DNA of 64,000 bases from UBA4575 sp002386945. GTDB lineage: Bacteria > Pseudomonadota > Gammaproteobacteria > UBA4575. Positions within the stretch are counted from its first letter, which is position 1. Each line of letters opens with the position of its first letter. Both the position numbers and the translations under genes were made by a program. Where the stretch lies: assembly GCA_943789445.1 (NCBI GenBank), contig CALSUC010000002.1:186001-250000 (forward strand), in the 5' to 3' direction. Below the pieces are notes generated by a model. It searched no databases. It saw nothing but the letters and a program-made list of their open reading frames with translations, and was not told the DNA's origin. Positions 45,645 to 53,873 of this stretch are shown piece by piece.

Positions 45645-46340
45645 TTAACTGCCTTTTACGAATATCTCATGGTGGAGGGCAGCATGGAATTTGCGTCTAG
45701 CCTGCATATTCTGTTCGATACCATATAAAAACCGTTGCTGGTTTTCACTGCTATTCAAATAAGGTCGAGTTGCTGCTTCGATCATTTTTGAGTGTTCAAC
45801 GTCCAAAGTGATATGACCGCTAAATAACTCTAAGGCATCTTCCGTTATACCGGGTATCTTTTTAAACCCTTCAAGTAGGTAGCTGTAATATTGAGGGATA
45901 GGCCATTCACTGGCAAAGCCGACTGCTGCTACTGCCGATAACCAGTCACCATTGCGCGTCAGCTGTTCCATGGTATCCATGTATTGGGCTAATTCAGGAA
46001 GGATTGGGTAATGCTCAGCATCTTGGATTTGGCAGCCGACTGCAGACATGAAATTACGGTACAACTGCATATGTGAGCGTGTGTTATCACCACAGCCATA
46101 TTCATCATATAAAATATCTGAGAATACAAATTGAAGTTGCTCATCAGGGCATGAGCCTAAGGCGCTGGCTTGATACAGACGTGTTTTTAAAATATGAGGG
46201 TAGTACAGCGAAGCGAAGTGCTGCGCTTGGTCTAATTCAAATACTGTTATCTTTTTGAATTCAGTGATGTACGGATCATCAAATAGAGGGTGATTGTCTA
46301 ATTGTAGTTTTACTTCCTTTAGGAAATTATCGGCACTCAA
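45645..46340 (-). CDS. Heme-oxygenase-like diiron oxidase (HDO/CADD-like, iron-containing redox enzyme family)
   Basis: A 231-residue all-helical protein. Candidate metal ligands are E80 and H90 (YDEYGCGDNTRSH), E145 (FASEWPIPQYY), and H176, D180, H183 (SGHITLDVEH). The H-x3-D-x2-H triplet and the overall spacing match the HDO superfamily (CADD, UndA, BesC, SznF) and especially CADD. Members oxidise amino acids or lipids, and CADD-type proteins make p-aminobenzoate from their own residues. PqqC and TenA are less likely because their signatures are missing. AGGAG lies upstream, and a 51-residue ORF is 25 bases ahead on the same strand. Confidence 0.75.
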   Translation of the reverse strand: MSADNFLKEVKLQLDNHPLFDDPYITEFKKITVFELDQAQHFASLYYPHILKTRLYQASALGSCPDEQLQFVFSDILYDEYGCGDNTRSHMQLYRNFMSAVGCQIQDAEHYPILPELAQYMDTMEQLTRNGDWLSAVAAVGFASEWPIPQYYSYLLEGFKKIPGITEDALELFSGHITLDVEHSKMIEAATRPYLNSSENQQRFLYGIEQNMQARRKFHAALHHEIFVKGS

Positions 46341-46365
46341 AGTTATCTCCTAAAAAACCATTATT

Positions 46366-46521
46366 TTATTCTGATTGTCGTATGCACTTCTCAACGCTAT
46401 TTCTAGCTTGGCAGCTGCGACCACTGGAATCGGCAAACGCAATACTGAGTACAATAAAAATTATAACACCTACGCCTACTCTCACTGCTAGATATCCTAT
46501 TTGATTAGGTTGGTAACTCAT
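46366..46521 (-). CDS. Putative 51-residue membrane or secreted peptide, upstream of the HDO gene
   Basis: Minus-strand ORF, ATG at 46521 with a modest TGGA ribosome binding site. The peptide starts MSYQPNQIGYLAVRVG, has a hydrophobic span at about residues 15-29, then AFADSSGRSCQARNSVEKC, so a signal peptidase site after AFA at residue 30 is possible. The mature tail would be 21 residues with cysteines at 37 and 46. A perfect TATAAT at 46564-46559 predicts a leader of about 31 bases, placing this ORF first in an operon with the HDO gene. Family unknown. Confidence 0.55.
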   Translation of the reverse strand: MSYQPNQIGYLAVRVGVGVIIFIVLSIAFADSSGRSCQARNSVEKCIRQSE

Positions 46522-46558
46522 CTGTGTCCAGTTAGATGGCTATCAATCTATGACCTTA

Positions 46559-46564
46559 ATTATA
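46559..46564 (-). promoter_or_regulatory. Candidate -10 hexamer for the 51-residue ORF and HDO gene
   Basis: A perfect TATAAT on the minus strand, about 38 bases before the ATG at 46521. No good -35 is visible at 17 bases, so an activator may be needed or this may be chance. Confidence 0.4.
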
Positions 46565-46693
46565 TTAAGAGCAGCCCTGAATTTGCGCGCTTAGATGCAT
46601 ATGCGCACTATGCTGGTGCGTTGCACCTGCGGAAAAGACCTGGGCGGTACTTAATAGACTCATATGGTAGTTAGAGCAATTCTCATGCCACAT
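46565..46693 (-). CDS. Possible 42-residue His-rich ORF, perhaps a gene remnant
   Basis: Minus-strand frame from ATG 46693 to TAA 46565. The peptide starts MWHENCSNYHMSLLSTAQ and contains THQHSAHMHL and two cysteines (C6, C41); six of 42 residues are histidine. The frame stays open about 23 codons further upstream without a normal start codon, and there is no Shine-Dalgarno, so this could be the 3' end of a decayed gene or a chance frame. Its stop abuts the TATAAT of the next ORF. Confidence 0.25.
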   Translation of the reverse strand: MWHENCSNYHMSLLSTAQVFSAGATHQHSAHMHLSAQIQGCS

Positions 46694-46849
46694 AATATCG
46701 CTGTGGTAGAGATTGTTTTCTAGGGATGATCGAGTCAGTTCAAATCGAATATGGCTAAGGTTTTATTTAGGGTACTACATAATGCTTCAGCAGATAAGCT
46801 ATCTATGCTAGGTCGAGGTCTATCGTGTACAGGTAGAGTGGAGTCGCTC

Positions 46850-46883
46850 ACTCACATCGGCAATATGGACTGCCGATGTGAGT
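46850..46883. repeat. Perfect 13-bp inverted repeat with an 8-base loop
   Basis: Arms ACTCACATCGGCA (46850-46862) and TGCCGATGTGAGT (46871-46883) match exactly. Neither side has a T-run, so this is not a standard terminator. It could be an operator, an RNA stability element, or part of an unannotated RNA. Confidence 0.8.
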
Positions 46884-46963
46884 AGGACTCAAGTGATCAG
46901 GCTTAAGAGCTAGTGTTAAATAACCGATAGCATGGTTCGCGCTAGCGGCAGTCTTTAACGCTT

Positions 46964-47434
46964 TTAGCGTCCGATCTTAGTCAGGATGTTGCTACGAATG
47001 GTTGCAAGAAAGGCGCTAACAGCTTTTACATCTTTTGTTGTCATATTGGCAACGATTGTTTGTGTTACCTGCTCTAGACGAGCGGCACCCATGGTTGCAA
47101 TCTTGCGTCCTTGGGCAGTTACATCGATCTCAACTACACGACGGTCATTAGTATTGTGAGTACGCTTAACAAGGCCACGTGACTCTAAGATATCTAGGCT
47201 GCGGCTGACAGTCGCACGTTCCATGCCTAGCTGCGATGCAACTTTTGATGGGCTATCAATATCATGTGAATTTAGGCAGTCTAAAATTAGCCACTGACTG
47301 TATTTGATATCTTGTTTTGCTAAACGATCATTGATTTCTAGGCGACATAGCGTGTGCAGGTGATCACTACAATGTAGGAATGCACGGGTTAAGTCCTTAA
47401 GGTCAGTAGAGGCTGGTTTTTTAGCTCTGCTCAT
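46964..47434 (-). CDS. MarR-family transcriptional regulator
   Basis: A 156-residue winged-helix regulator. The recognition region is SPSKVASQLGMERATVSRSL, followed by the wing VKRTHNTNDRRVVEIDVT; flanking helices form the dimer interface. The first ATG at 47434 has AAGGA 9 bases upstream. The target is unknown; local genes and its own promoter are the first candidates. A short leader ORF ends over its start codon. Confidence 0.92.
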   Translation of the reverse strand: MSRAKKPASTDLKDLTRAFLHCSDHLHTLCRLEINDRLAKQDIKYSQWLILDCLNSHDIDSPSKVASQLGMERATVSRSLDILESRGLVKRTHNTNDRRVVEIDVTAQGRKIATMGAARLEQVTQTIVANMTTKDVKAVSAFLATIRSNILTKIGR

Positions 47435-47499
47435 AATTTTACATCCTTGTAAATTGGGTCGCCGAGTTTCTTGGCGATATGTTGTTTATTTGCATTCAT
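47431..47499 (-). CDS. Possible 22-residue leader ORF coupled to the MarR gene
   Basis: From ATG 47499; the peptide starts MNANKQHIAKKLGDPIYK, and its TGA overlaps the regulator's ATG (ATGA). Such overlap allows translational coupling. No strong Shine-Dalgarno is seen before the ATG, so translation is uncertain. Confidence 0.3.
   Translation of the reverse strand: MNANKQHIAKKLGDPIYKDVKL
47438..47453 (-). promoter_or_regulatory. Inverted repeat around the MarR gene ribosome binding site
   Basis: TTTACA and TGTAAA arms flank a 4-base loop that contains AGGA of the Shine-Dalgarno. It could be an autoregulatory operator of the MarR protein or an RNA hairpin affecting translation. Confidence 0.4.
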
Positions 47500-47904
47500 C
47501 TGCAGTCGCGTTTTATATCATTATTCTTTTTTGAATTGAAGTAAATGTTTTAAGCGTCAATGATTAACACTGATTAATTAAAACAGTGTACTTGCCTAAT
47601 GCTATGCTCTACTGAGAATATAGTTAAGAAAAGTAATTTGATTAATTAGATATGCACTAATAAACAGCAATATAAGGATTTTCATAGCGTAGCTATAAAG
47701 TAAATTTAATTAACTATACATAATGCAGAAAAATGATATTTGATTAAATAAAATAAATTGATTATTTACTAGTGACCTTAGGAAATGAATCGAATGTTAC
47801 TTAATTGGGAGACTAAAGTAGTTTTATGTCAGTTTGTATCGGACTAATACAGTCTGGTCTAGTGATTCTTACCGATAGATTTATGTGGGATGAATCACAT
47901 GAAG
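47500..47904. other. AT-rich intergenic region between the MarR leader and tRNA-Arg
   Basis: No convincing gene. The motif TGATTAA occurs at 47561, 47571, 47639 and 47741, with TGATTAT at 47759. An inverted repeat ACACTG/CAGTGT (47567-47589) encloses the second copy. This is presumably the promoter region of the MarR gene and may hold regulator sites. Confidence 0.5.
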
Positions 47905-47981
47905 TGGTGCCCCGAGTAGGAGTCGAACCTACGGCCTTCCCCTTAGGAGGGGGACGCTCTATCCAGCTGAGCTATCGGGGC
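47905..47981 (-). tRNA. tRNA-Arg (anticodon CCU)
   Basis: Read on the minus strand: acceptor GCCCCGA pairs with TCGGGGC, followed by discriminator A and an encoded CCA. D arm GCTC/GAGC, anticodon loop CTCCTAA, and T arm with TTCGACT are intact. Total 77 bases including CCA. It reads AGG codons. Confidence 0.97.
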
Positions 47982-48214
47982 GCTCTATCTAAGCCAGTAT
48001 AGGATCTTAGATTCAGAGTAAGGACTACTAGAGTGTAGCAAATTGATGAAATTTGAGGCCAGCAGATAAAGCATAGGCTTATTTGGCACATAGGTGTCCA
48101 GCTCTACAGAACAAGTATATACAGAGGTCAGTAAGTATAAATTACAGCGTAGATTCAGTGACTCACCGATAAGATGCTGTAATTAGTAGTTTTTTCAAAA
48201 TGATTGAGATCATT

Positions 48215-48301
48215 TGGTGCCGAGGGCGAGAATCGAACTCGCACTCTGTTGCCAGAACCGGATTTTGAATCCGGCGCGTCTACCAGTTCCGCCACCCCGG
48301 C
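48215..48301 (-). tRNA. tRNA-Leu (anticodon CAA)
   Basis: Minus strand, 87 bases including an encoded CCA. Acceptor GCCGGGG pairs with CCTCGGC (one G-T). The anticodon stem CCGGA/TCCGG holds loop TTCAAAA, anticodon CAA, reading UUG. A long variable arm (class II) and T-loop TTCGATT are present. The 233 bases between the two tRNAs show no gene. Confidence 0.97.
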
Positions 48302-48469
48302 ATGCGATGAGGGCTAAGAAGTTTAACCGAATCCGACATAACATCAAGCGTTTGCTCTCTAATAAGTCGGCCAATTTACGGCTAAAGGCTGATTTGTAGG
48401 CAGCTAAAAGTCACGACGTGCAGACAGTGCTTAAGCCTAGGCCTCTATGGCCTTATACTCACGCTGCTT

Positions 48470-49528
48470 ATGAATAAAGAAACTAATCCATTATCGCTAG
48501 ATGACTTCGATTATGAGTTGCCCCCCGAGCTGATTGCCCAGCTTCCAGGTGAGCAGCGCGATCAGAGTCGCCTGCTCATTGTGCCGGCACAGGCAAATAC
48601 CTTTACTGATCTAAAGTTCTTTAATCTGACCGGGCAATTTAAAGCTGGGGATTTATTAGTACTGAATAACACCAAAGTATTTCCAGCTCGACTACATGCA
48701 AAAAAAGAGAGTGGTGGGCAGGCTGAGATTCTAGCCGAGCGCTTACTGGACGGGATGCGAGTGAAGGCTCAAGTTAAGGCCAGTCGATCACCTAAGGTAG
48801 GAGGACGTCTGCTGATTGCAGAGGGTGTGCAAGCAACTGTTATCGGACGTGAAGATGCCTTTTTTATCTTGCAGTTCGAAGCACAGTGCACCTTGGCTGA
48901 AATATTTAACCGTTATGGGCATATGCCGTTACCACCCTATATAGAGCGGCAGGATGATGCGGCAGATCGAGAGCGCTATCAGACAGTCTATGCGGAACAA
49001 CTAGGTGCAGTTGCCGCGCCTACTGCAGGACTACATTTTACGCCTGAGCTATTACATGAAATAGAAGCGTTAGGGGTTGATATTGCCTATATCACCTTGC
49101 ATGTTGGGGCGGGGACCTACAAGCCAGTTAAGGTCGATAATGTGGAAGAGCATAAGATGCATGCCGAGCATATAGAGGTTAATGCTGAGGTCTGCCAACA
49201 AGTTAAGGCAACACGCGCTGCTGGTGGTCGAGTTTTTGCGGTCGGTACGACCTGTGTGCGAGCGTTAGAATCTGCGGCACAACAGATAGCTGCAGGGCAG
49301 GCTGAATTAAAGCCTTATACTGGTGATACAGATATTTTTATCTATCCAGGTTATCAGTTCCAAGTGGTGAATGGTTTGATTACTAATTTTCATTTACCTC
49401 GTTCTACCTTATTAATGCTGGTTAGTGCGCTGGCGGGGCAACAGACGATAGCAAAAGCCTATCGACACGCCGTTGAGCAGCGCTACCGGTTTTTTAGCTA
49501 TGGTGATGCCATGCTAATACTAACTTGA
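48470..49528 (+). CDS. queA: S-adenosylmethionine:tRNA ribosyltransferase-isomerase QueA
   Basis: Adds the ribosyl moiety of SAM to preQ1 in tRNA, giving epoxyqueuosine. The 352-residue product shows DFDYELPPELIAQLP, PAAPTAGLHFTPELL-type core (VAAPTAGLHFTPELL) and ITLHVGAGTYKPVK. The only plausible start, ATG 48470, has no Shine-Dalgarno and lies just after a TATACT hexamer (48454-48459). Followed by tgt 7 bases later. Confidence 0.97.
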   Translation: MNKETNPLSLDDFDYELPPELIAQLPGEQRDQSRLLIVPAQANTFTDLKFFNLTGQFKAGDLLVLNNTKVFPARLHAKKESGGQAEILAERLLDGMRVKAQVKASRSPKVGGRLLIAEGVQATVIGREDAFFILQFEAQCTLAEIFNRYGHMPLPPYIERQDDAADRERYQTVYAEQLGAVAAPTAGLHFTPELLHEIEALGVDIAYITLHVGAGTYKPVKVDNVEEHKMHAEHIEVNAEVCQQVKATRAAGGRVFAVGTTCVRALESAAQQIAAGQAELKPYTGDTDIFIYPGYQFQVVNGLITNFHLPRSTLLMLVSALAGQQTIAKAYRHAVEQRYRFFSYGDAMLILT

Positions 49529-49535
49529 GTTCATC

Positions 49536-50660
49536 ATGGGAATAGCAAATTTTACAATTGAGGCACGTGACGGTCAGGCGCGTGCAGGTACATTAGAAAC
49601 GCGGCGTGGTGAGATTCAAACGCCAGTCTTTATGCCAGTCGGTACCTATGGCTCGGTCAAAGGGGTAACGGCAGAGGAATTAAAGACGGTAGGCAGCCAG
49701 ATTATTCTGGGTAATACCTTCCACCTTATGTTGCGTCCTGGAGTCGAGGTAATTGAGAAGTTTCAGGGCTTACATGATTTTATGCATTGGGATCGCCCAA
49801 TTCTGACAGATTCAGGCGGTTTTCAAGTGTTTAGTTTGGCCGATCGGCGCAAGATTGACGAGCAGGGGGTGCGTTTTCAATCACCGATTGATGGCTCACA
49901 GGTACAGCTGGATCCGGAAATTTCAATGCGCGTGCAAAAGGCTTTAGGTTCAGACATTGTGATGGTCTTTGATGAATGCACACCATTCCCTGCAAGTCAT
50001 GAGACAGCGGCTGAATCTATGCGCCTATCACTGCGTTGGGCAAAACGAAGCCGAGATGCGCATGGCGATAGTACGGCGGCATTGTTTGGTATTGTGCAGG
50101 GCGGTATGTATGACGATCTGCGTGAGGAATCCTTGCAGGGTTTAACCGAGATTGGTTTTGACGCCTATGCTATCGGTGGGCTTTCTGTCGGAGAGCCAGC
50201 AGAAGAGCGGGCTAAGGTGCTTAATTTCTTACAAGATCGGCTACCGCAGGATAAAGCGCGCTATCTCATGGGAGTCGGCAAGCCAGAGGATCTGGTTGAT
50301 GCTGTCGCCAATGGTGTGGATATGTTTGATTGTGTGATTCCAACCCGTAATGCACGCAATGGGTTTTTATATACAAGTACGGGTGTATTGCGTCTGCGTA
50401 ATCAACGTTACCAGCAAGATGAGCGACCGATTGAAGACGATTGTCCTTGTTATACCTGTCAGAATTACTCTAGAGCTTACTTAAAGCATTTGGATAAATG
50501 CGGTGAGATGTTGGGTGGGCGCCTAAATACGATTCATAATTTAAGTTACTTCCATCGATTAATGGCCAGTATGCGCAGTGCCATACAGGCTGGTACCTTC
50601 CAGCAGTTTTCGAGGGAATTTTATGCCTCAAGAGAGAAAAGTCCGTCGACTGTGGCATAA
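49536..50660 (+). CDS. tgt: tRNA-guanine transglycosylase
   Basis: Exchanges G34 for preQ1 in tRNAs for Asp, Asn, His and Tyr. The 374-residue product has the active-site segment LTDSGGFQVFSL, FDECTPFPA, and the zinc site CPCYTCQNYSRAYLKH with a later histidine in NTIHNLSYF. The queA-tgt-yajC-secDF order is conserved. Confidence 0.98.
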   Translation: MGIANFTIEARDGQARAGTLETRRGEIQTPVFMPVGTYGSVKGVTAEELKTVGSQIILGNTFHLMLRPGVEVIEKFQGLHDFMHWDRPILTDSGGFQVFSLADRRKIDEQGVRFQSPIDGSQVQLDPEISMRVQKALGSDIVMVFDECTPFPASHETAAESMRLSLRWAKRSRDAHGDSTAALFGIVQGGMYDDLREESLQGLTEIGFDAYAIGGLSVGEPAEERAKVLNFLQDRLPQDKARYLMGVGKPEDLVDAVANGVDMFDCVIPTRNARNGFLYTSTGVLRLRNQRYQQDERPIEDDCPCYTCQNYSRAYLKHLDKCGEMLGGRLNTIHNLSYFHRLMASMRSAIQAGTFQQFSREFYASREKSPSTVA

Positions 50661-50704
50661 TACTTTGCTTCCAAGTTTAAGGATTTACATTTAAGGAGTT
50701 CTGC

Positions 50705-51031
50705 ATGCTATTCATCAACGATGCCTTCGCTGAAGCGACCCCTCCACCAGCCGGTGGCGGTACTGAAATGCTTGTGATGGTGGGGATTTTCTTCGTCATT
50801 ATGTACTTTATGATTATTCGTCCACAGTCAAAACGTCAGAAGGAACAAAAGGCGTTGATGGCCTCGATTAGTAAAGGCGATGAAGTGGTCACAAGTGGTG
50901 GAATGATGGGCAAGATTAAAGGTGTGACTGATGATGTCGTACGCATTGAACTTGCTGAGAACGTCATAATCAAAGTGCAGAAGCATGCGATTAATAGCGT
51001 CTTACCCAAAGGCACGATAAGCCAAGACTAG
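50705..51031 (+). CDS. yajC: Preprotein translocase accessory subunit YajC
   Basis: Small single-span partner of SecDF. The 108-residue product has a span near residues 21-39 (LVMVGIFFVIMYFMIIRPQ) followed by the typical RPQSKRQKEQKALMASI and GDEVVTSGGMMGKI. The ribosome binding site AAGGAG is well placed. Confidence 0.97.
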   Translation: MLFINDAFAEATPPPAGGGTEMLVMVGIFFVIMYFMIIRPQSKRQKEQKALMASISKGDEVVTSGGMMGKIKGVTDDVVRIELAENVIIKVQKHAINSVLPKGTISQD

Positions 51032-51071
51032 TCCTAAGCTAGTTCATTATTAGGCAGACAGAGAGAACAGC

Positions 51072-52940
51072 ATGATGAATCGTTATCCGATTTGGGGCTA
51101 TTTAGCGCTGACCGCGGTCATTTTGATCGGCGCTTTATATGCCATACCCAATTTGTATCCTGAAGATCCTTCGGTGCAAATTTCACATGACAGTGGCAGT
51201 CTGCCAGCCGATCTGAAGCAGCGAGTAGAATCCATTCTTAGTTTGAATGAGATGGAAGCCAAGCAGATTGAGGTCAATCAGCAACAACAGCTTTTACTGC
51301 GCTTTGATAATACTGAGTTGCAACTTCAGGCGGCTGATGAACTAAAGAGTGGCCTTAATTCTGAGCATATCGTGGCATTGAATTTGGCACCGGCAGTGCC
51401 AGCTTGGTTGCGAGCAGTGAACGCTAGCCCAATGAGCTTAGGGCTTGATTTACGGGGTGGTGTGCACTTCTTACTACAGGTCGATATGACAGCTGCAGTG
51501 AGTAAGGCCTTAGATCGCTATGAGGCTGATTTTCGTTCGGTATTGCGTGAAAATAAGGTTCGTTATATCAGTGTTAAGCATAATGGCGATGTCTTAAACG
51601 CGACCTTTAAAGATGAAGAAAGCTATCAGCAGGGTTTAGATGCGCTGAAAGAAAACTTCCGATTAGATCTGGATTTTACAAAAATAAAGGCTGAGCGTGG
51701 GATTACCTTGGTAGCCGCTTTTAAACTGGCTGCACAACAAGAATTGCAGAATTTTGCCTTACAACAAAATATTACGACCCTGCGTAAGCGAGTGAATGAG
51801 CTGGGTGTTGCTGAACCGGTTATCCAGCGTCAAGGCACGGATCGTATCGTGGTCCAGTTACCTGGCGTGCAAGATACAGCGAGAGCAAAAGAACTACTAG
51901 GCGCAACGGCAACCTTAGAGTTTCGCTTAGTTGATGAGCAGGGTGATGCCTTTGCTGCCGAAAGTAGCGGTAATACACCTATAGGCGATAAGCTCTATTA
52001 CGAGCGTAATGGCACACCGGTGTTACTCAAGAGCCGCGTCATGCTAAGTGGTGAATACATCACTGATGCCGCTTCTGGCATTGATCAGGATACGGCGACT
52101 CCAGCAGTATTTATTACCTTGGATGGTAAGGGTTCTCGGCTTTTTTCTAAGGTCACAGGCGACAATATTAAACGCTTAATGGCAGTGGTCTTTATTGAAA
52201 GTAAAACCGAATACTTCAAAGACGAGCAGGGGCAATTGCAATCGCGTTCAAGAAAGGTTGAAGAGGTGATTAATATTGCCCGGATCCAAGATCAACTGAG
52301 TAAGCGATTTCAAATTACAGGCTTAGACACTAGTCGTGAAGCACGTAAGTTAGCCCTGTTATTGCGTGCAGGTGCCCTGGCAGCACCGATGAACATCATT
52401 GAAGAGCGCACGGTCGGCCCAAGCCTAGGCCAGCAAAATATCGATCAAGGTAAAAACTCTGTAGTGCTTGGTATGCTGCTAGTGATGATCTTTATGGTGC
52501 TGTACTACAGAGTCTTTGGATTGGTTGCGAACGTCGCACTGATAACTAACTTAGTATTAATCATAGCGATTCTCTCGATGATCCCAGGGGCGACTCTGAC
52601 CTTGCCGGGGATCGCCGGTATCGTGTTAACCGTTGGTATGGCGGTGGATGCGAACGTACTGATTTTTGAGCGAATTCGTGAAGAGTTAAGTAATGGCAAC
52701 TCACCACAAGCGAGTATTCATGCTGGTTATGCCAAGGCCCTATCTACAATTGCTGATGCAAACGTGACCACCTTATTGGCTGCCATCGTTTTATTCACTT
52801 TTGGTACCGGCCCAATCAAAGGCTTTGCTGTCACCTTATCAATAGGCATCTTGTGCTCAATGTTTACCGCTATTTTGGTAACGCGAGCGCTGATTAATCT
52901 ATATTACGGTCGCAAGAAAGCACCGTCACTGGCGATTTAA
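51072..52940 (+). CDS. secD: Protein translocase subunit SecD
   Basis: Inner-membrane RND-type protein that uses the proton gradient to help pull exported proteins into the periplasm. The 622-residue product shows LGLDLRGGVHFLLQVD, the large periplasmic domain, and the C-terminal bundle with GMAVDANVLIFERIREEL. Two ATGs lie at the start (51072 and 51075). It is followed by secF after 2 bases. Confidence 0.98.
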   Translation: MMNRYPIWGYLALTAVILIGALYAIPNLYPEDPSVQISHDSGSLPADLKQRVESILSLNEMEAKQIEVNQQQQLLLRFDNTELQLQAADELKSGLNSEHIVALNLAPAVPAWLRAVNASPMSLGLDLRGGVHFLLQVDMTAAVSKALDRYEADFRSVLRENKVRYISVKHNGDVLNATFKDEESYQQGLDALKENFRLDLDFTKIKAERGITLVAAFKLAAQQELQNFALQQNITTLRKRVNELGVAEPVIQRQGTDRIVVQLPGVQDTARAKELLGATATLEFRLVDEQGDAFAAESSGNTPIGDKLYYERNGTPVLLKSRVMLSGEYITDAASGIDQDTATPAVFITLDGKGSRLFSKVTGDNIKRLMAVVFIESKTEYFKDEQGQLQSRSRKVEEVINIARIQDQLSKRFQITGLDTSREARKLALLLRAGALAAPMNIIEERTVGPSLGQQNIDQGKNSVVLGMLLVMIFMVLYYRVFGLVANVALITNLVLIIAILSMIPGATLTLPGIAGIVLTVGMAVDANVLIFERIREELSNGNSPQASIHAGYAKALSTIADANVTTLLAAIVLFTFGTGPIKGFAVTLSIGILCSMFTAILVTRALINLYYGRKKAPSLAI

Positions 52941-52942
52941 TT

Positions 52943-53869
52943 ATGCAACTGATTAAACAATCTCTAAATATCGATTTTCTGGGTAAGCGTAAGTTAGCCC
53001 TGATTATTTCCGCCGTACTGATTACTGTCTCGTTGGCTTCTTTGATGACGCGCGGTTTAAATTTAGGCATCGATTTTACTGGGGGGACCTTGGTTGAAAT
53101 CGGCTATTCACAGCCGGTTGAGTTACAACCGATACGAGATGCCCTGGCACAGAATCAATTTAACGATGCGATCGTGCAGCATTTCGGTACTGCGCGAGAT
53201 GTCATGATTCGCCTGCCATCACAAGCAGTTGCTAACTCTGAAGTCAGCAACCAAGTGTTACAGGCTTTGGCAAATACGGGTAATCCAGAAATGCGTCGGG
53301 TCGAATTTGTCGGTCCACAAGTAGGTGAAGAACTGCGTGATGATGGTGGTCTAGCCGTAGTCTATGCATTGATCGGGATTTTGATTTATGTCGCATTCCG
53401 TTTTGAATACCGTTTTGCATTGGGTTCAGTTGTGGCCTTGATTCATGATGTGATACTGACGATAGGATTCTTTTCTGTGACGCAGGCGGCGTTTGATCTT
53501 ACCGTGTTGGCGGCCGTCTTAGCCGTGATCGGCTATAGCTTGAACGACACCATAGTGGTGTTCGATCGGATTCGGGAGAATTTCAGAAAGCTGCGTAAAG
53601 AAGAATCGATTGATGTGGTGAATATATCGATTAACCAGACCCTAGCGCGAACCTTGATGACGTCGATTACTACCTTATTGGTTTTATTCGCGTTATTTTT
53701 TGTTGGCGGTGAAGTGATTCATTCTTTCGCCTTAGCGCTGATTGTAGGTGTTCTAGTGGGTACTTACTCTTCTATCTATGTGGCTAGTGCGACATTGATA
53801 CTACTGAATGTGTCGGCCGTCGATCTACTCCCTGACGAGAAAGAGGAAGTGCTCGACGACCTGCCGTAA
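52943..53869 (+). CDS. secF: Protein translocase subunit SecF
   Basis: Partner of SecD. The 308-residue product shows GLNLGIDFTGGTLVEIGY and the conserved SLNDTIVVFDRIRENFRK. Six membrane spans are expected. It converges on suhB with only 4 bases between stops and no visible terminator. Confidence 0.98.
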   Translation: MQLIKQSLNIDFLGKRKLALIISAVLITVSLASLMTRGLNLGIDFTGGTLVEIGYSQPVELQPIRDALAQNQFNDAIVQHFGTARDVMIRLPSQAVANSEVSNQVLQALANTGNPEMRRVEFVGPQVGEELRDDGGLAVVYALIGILIYVAFRFEYRFALGSVVALIHDVILTIGFFSVTQAAFDLTVLAAVLAVIGYSLNDTIVVFDRIRENFRKLRKEESIDVVNISINQTLARTLMTSITTLLVLFALFFVGGEVIHSFALALIVGVLVGTYSSIYVASATLILLNVSAVDLLPDEKEEVLDDLP

Positions 53870-53873
53870 CGGC

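Larger units (their letters stand above)
46522..46963. other. 442-base interval upstream of the HDO operon
   Basis: Holds the possible His-rich ORF and a candidate -10, both described separately, and a perfect 13-bp stem-loop at 46850-46883. No large gene and no clear terminator for the MarR gene. Confidence 0.5.

Noticed and set aside
47602..47685. 27-codon hydrophobic minus-strand frame starting MKILILLFISAYL
   Set aside because: Very AT-rich sequence gives such hydrophobic frames by chance, and there is no ribosome binding site.
48198..48215. Hairpin AAATGAT/ATCATTT just after tRNA-Leu
   Set aside because: On the minus strand it is followed by As rather than Ts beyond a short T4, so it is not a convincing terminator.
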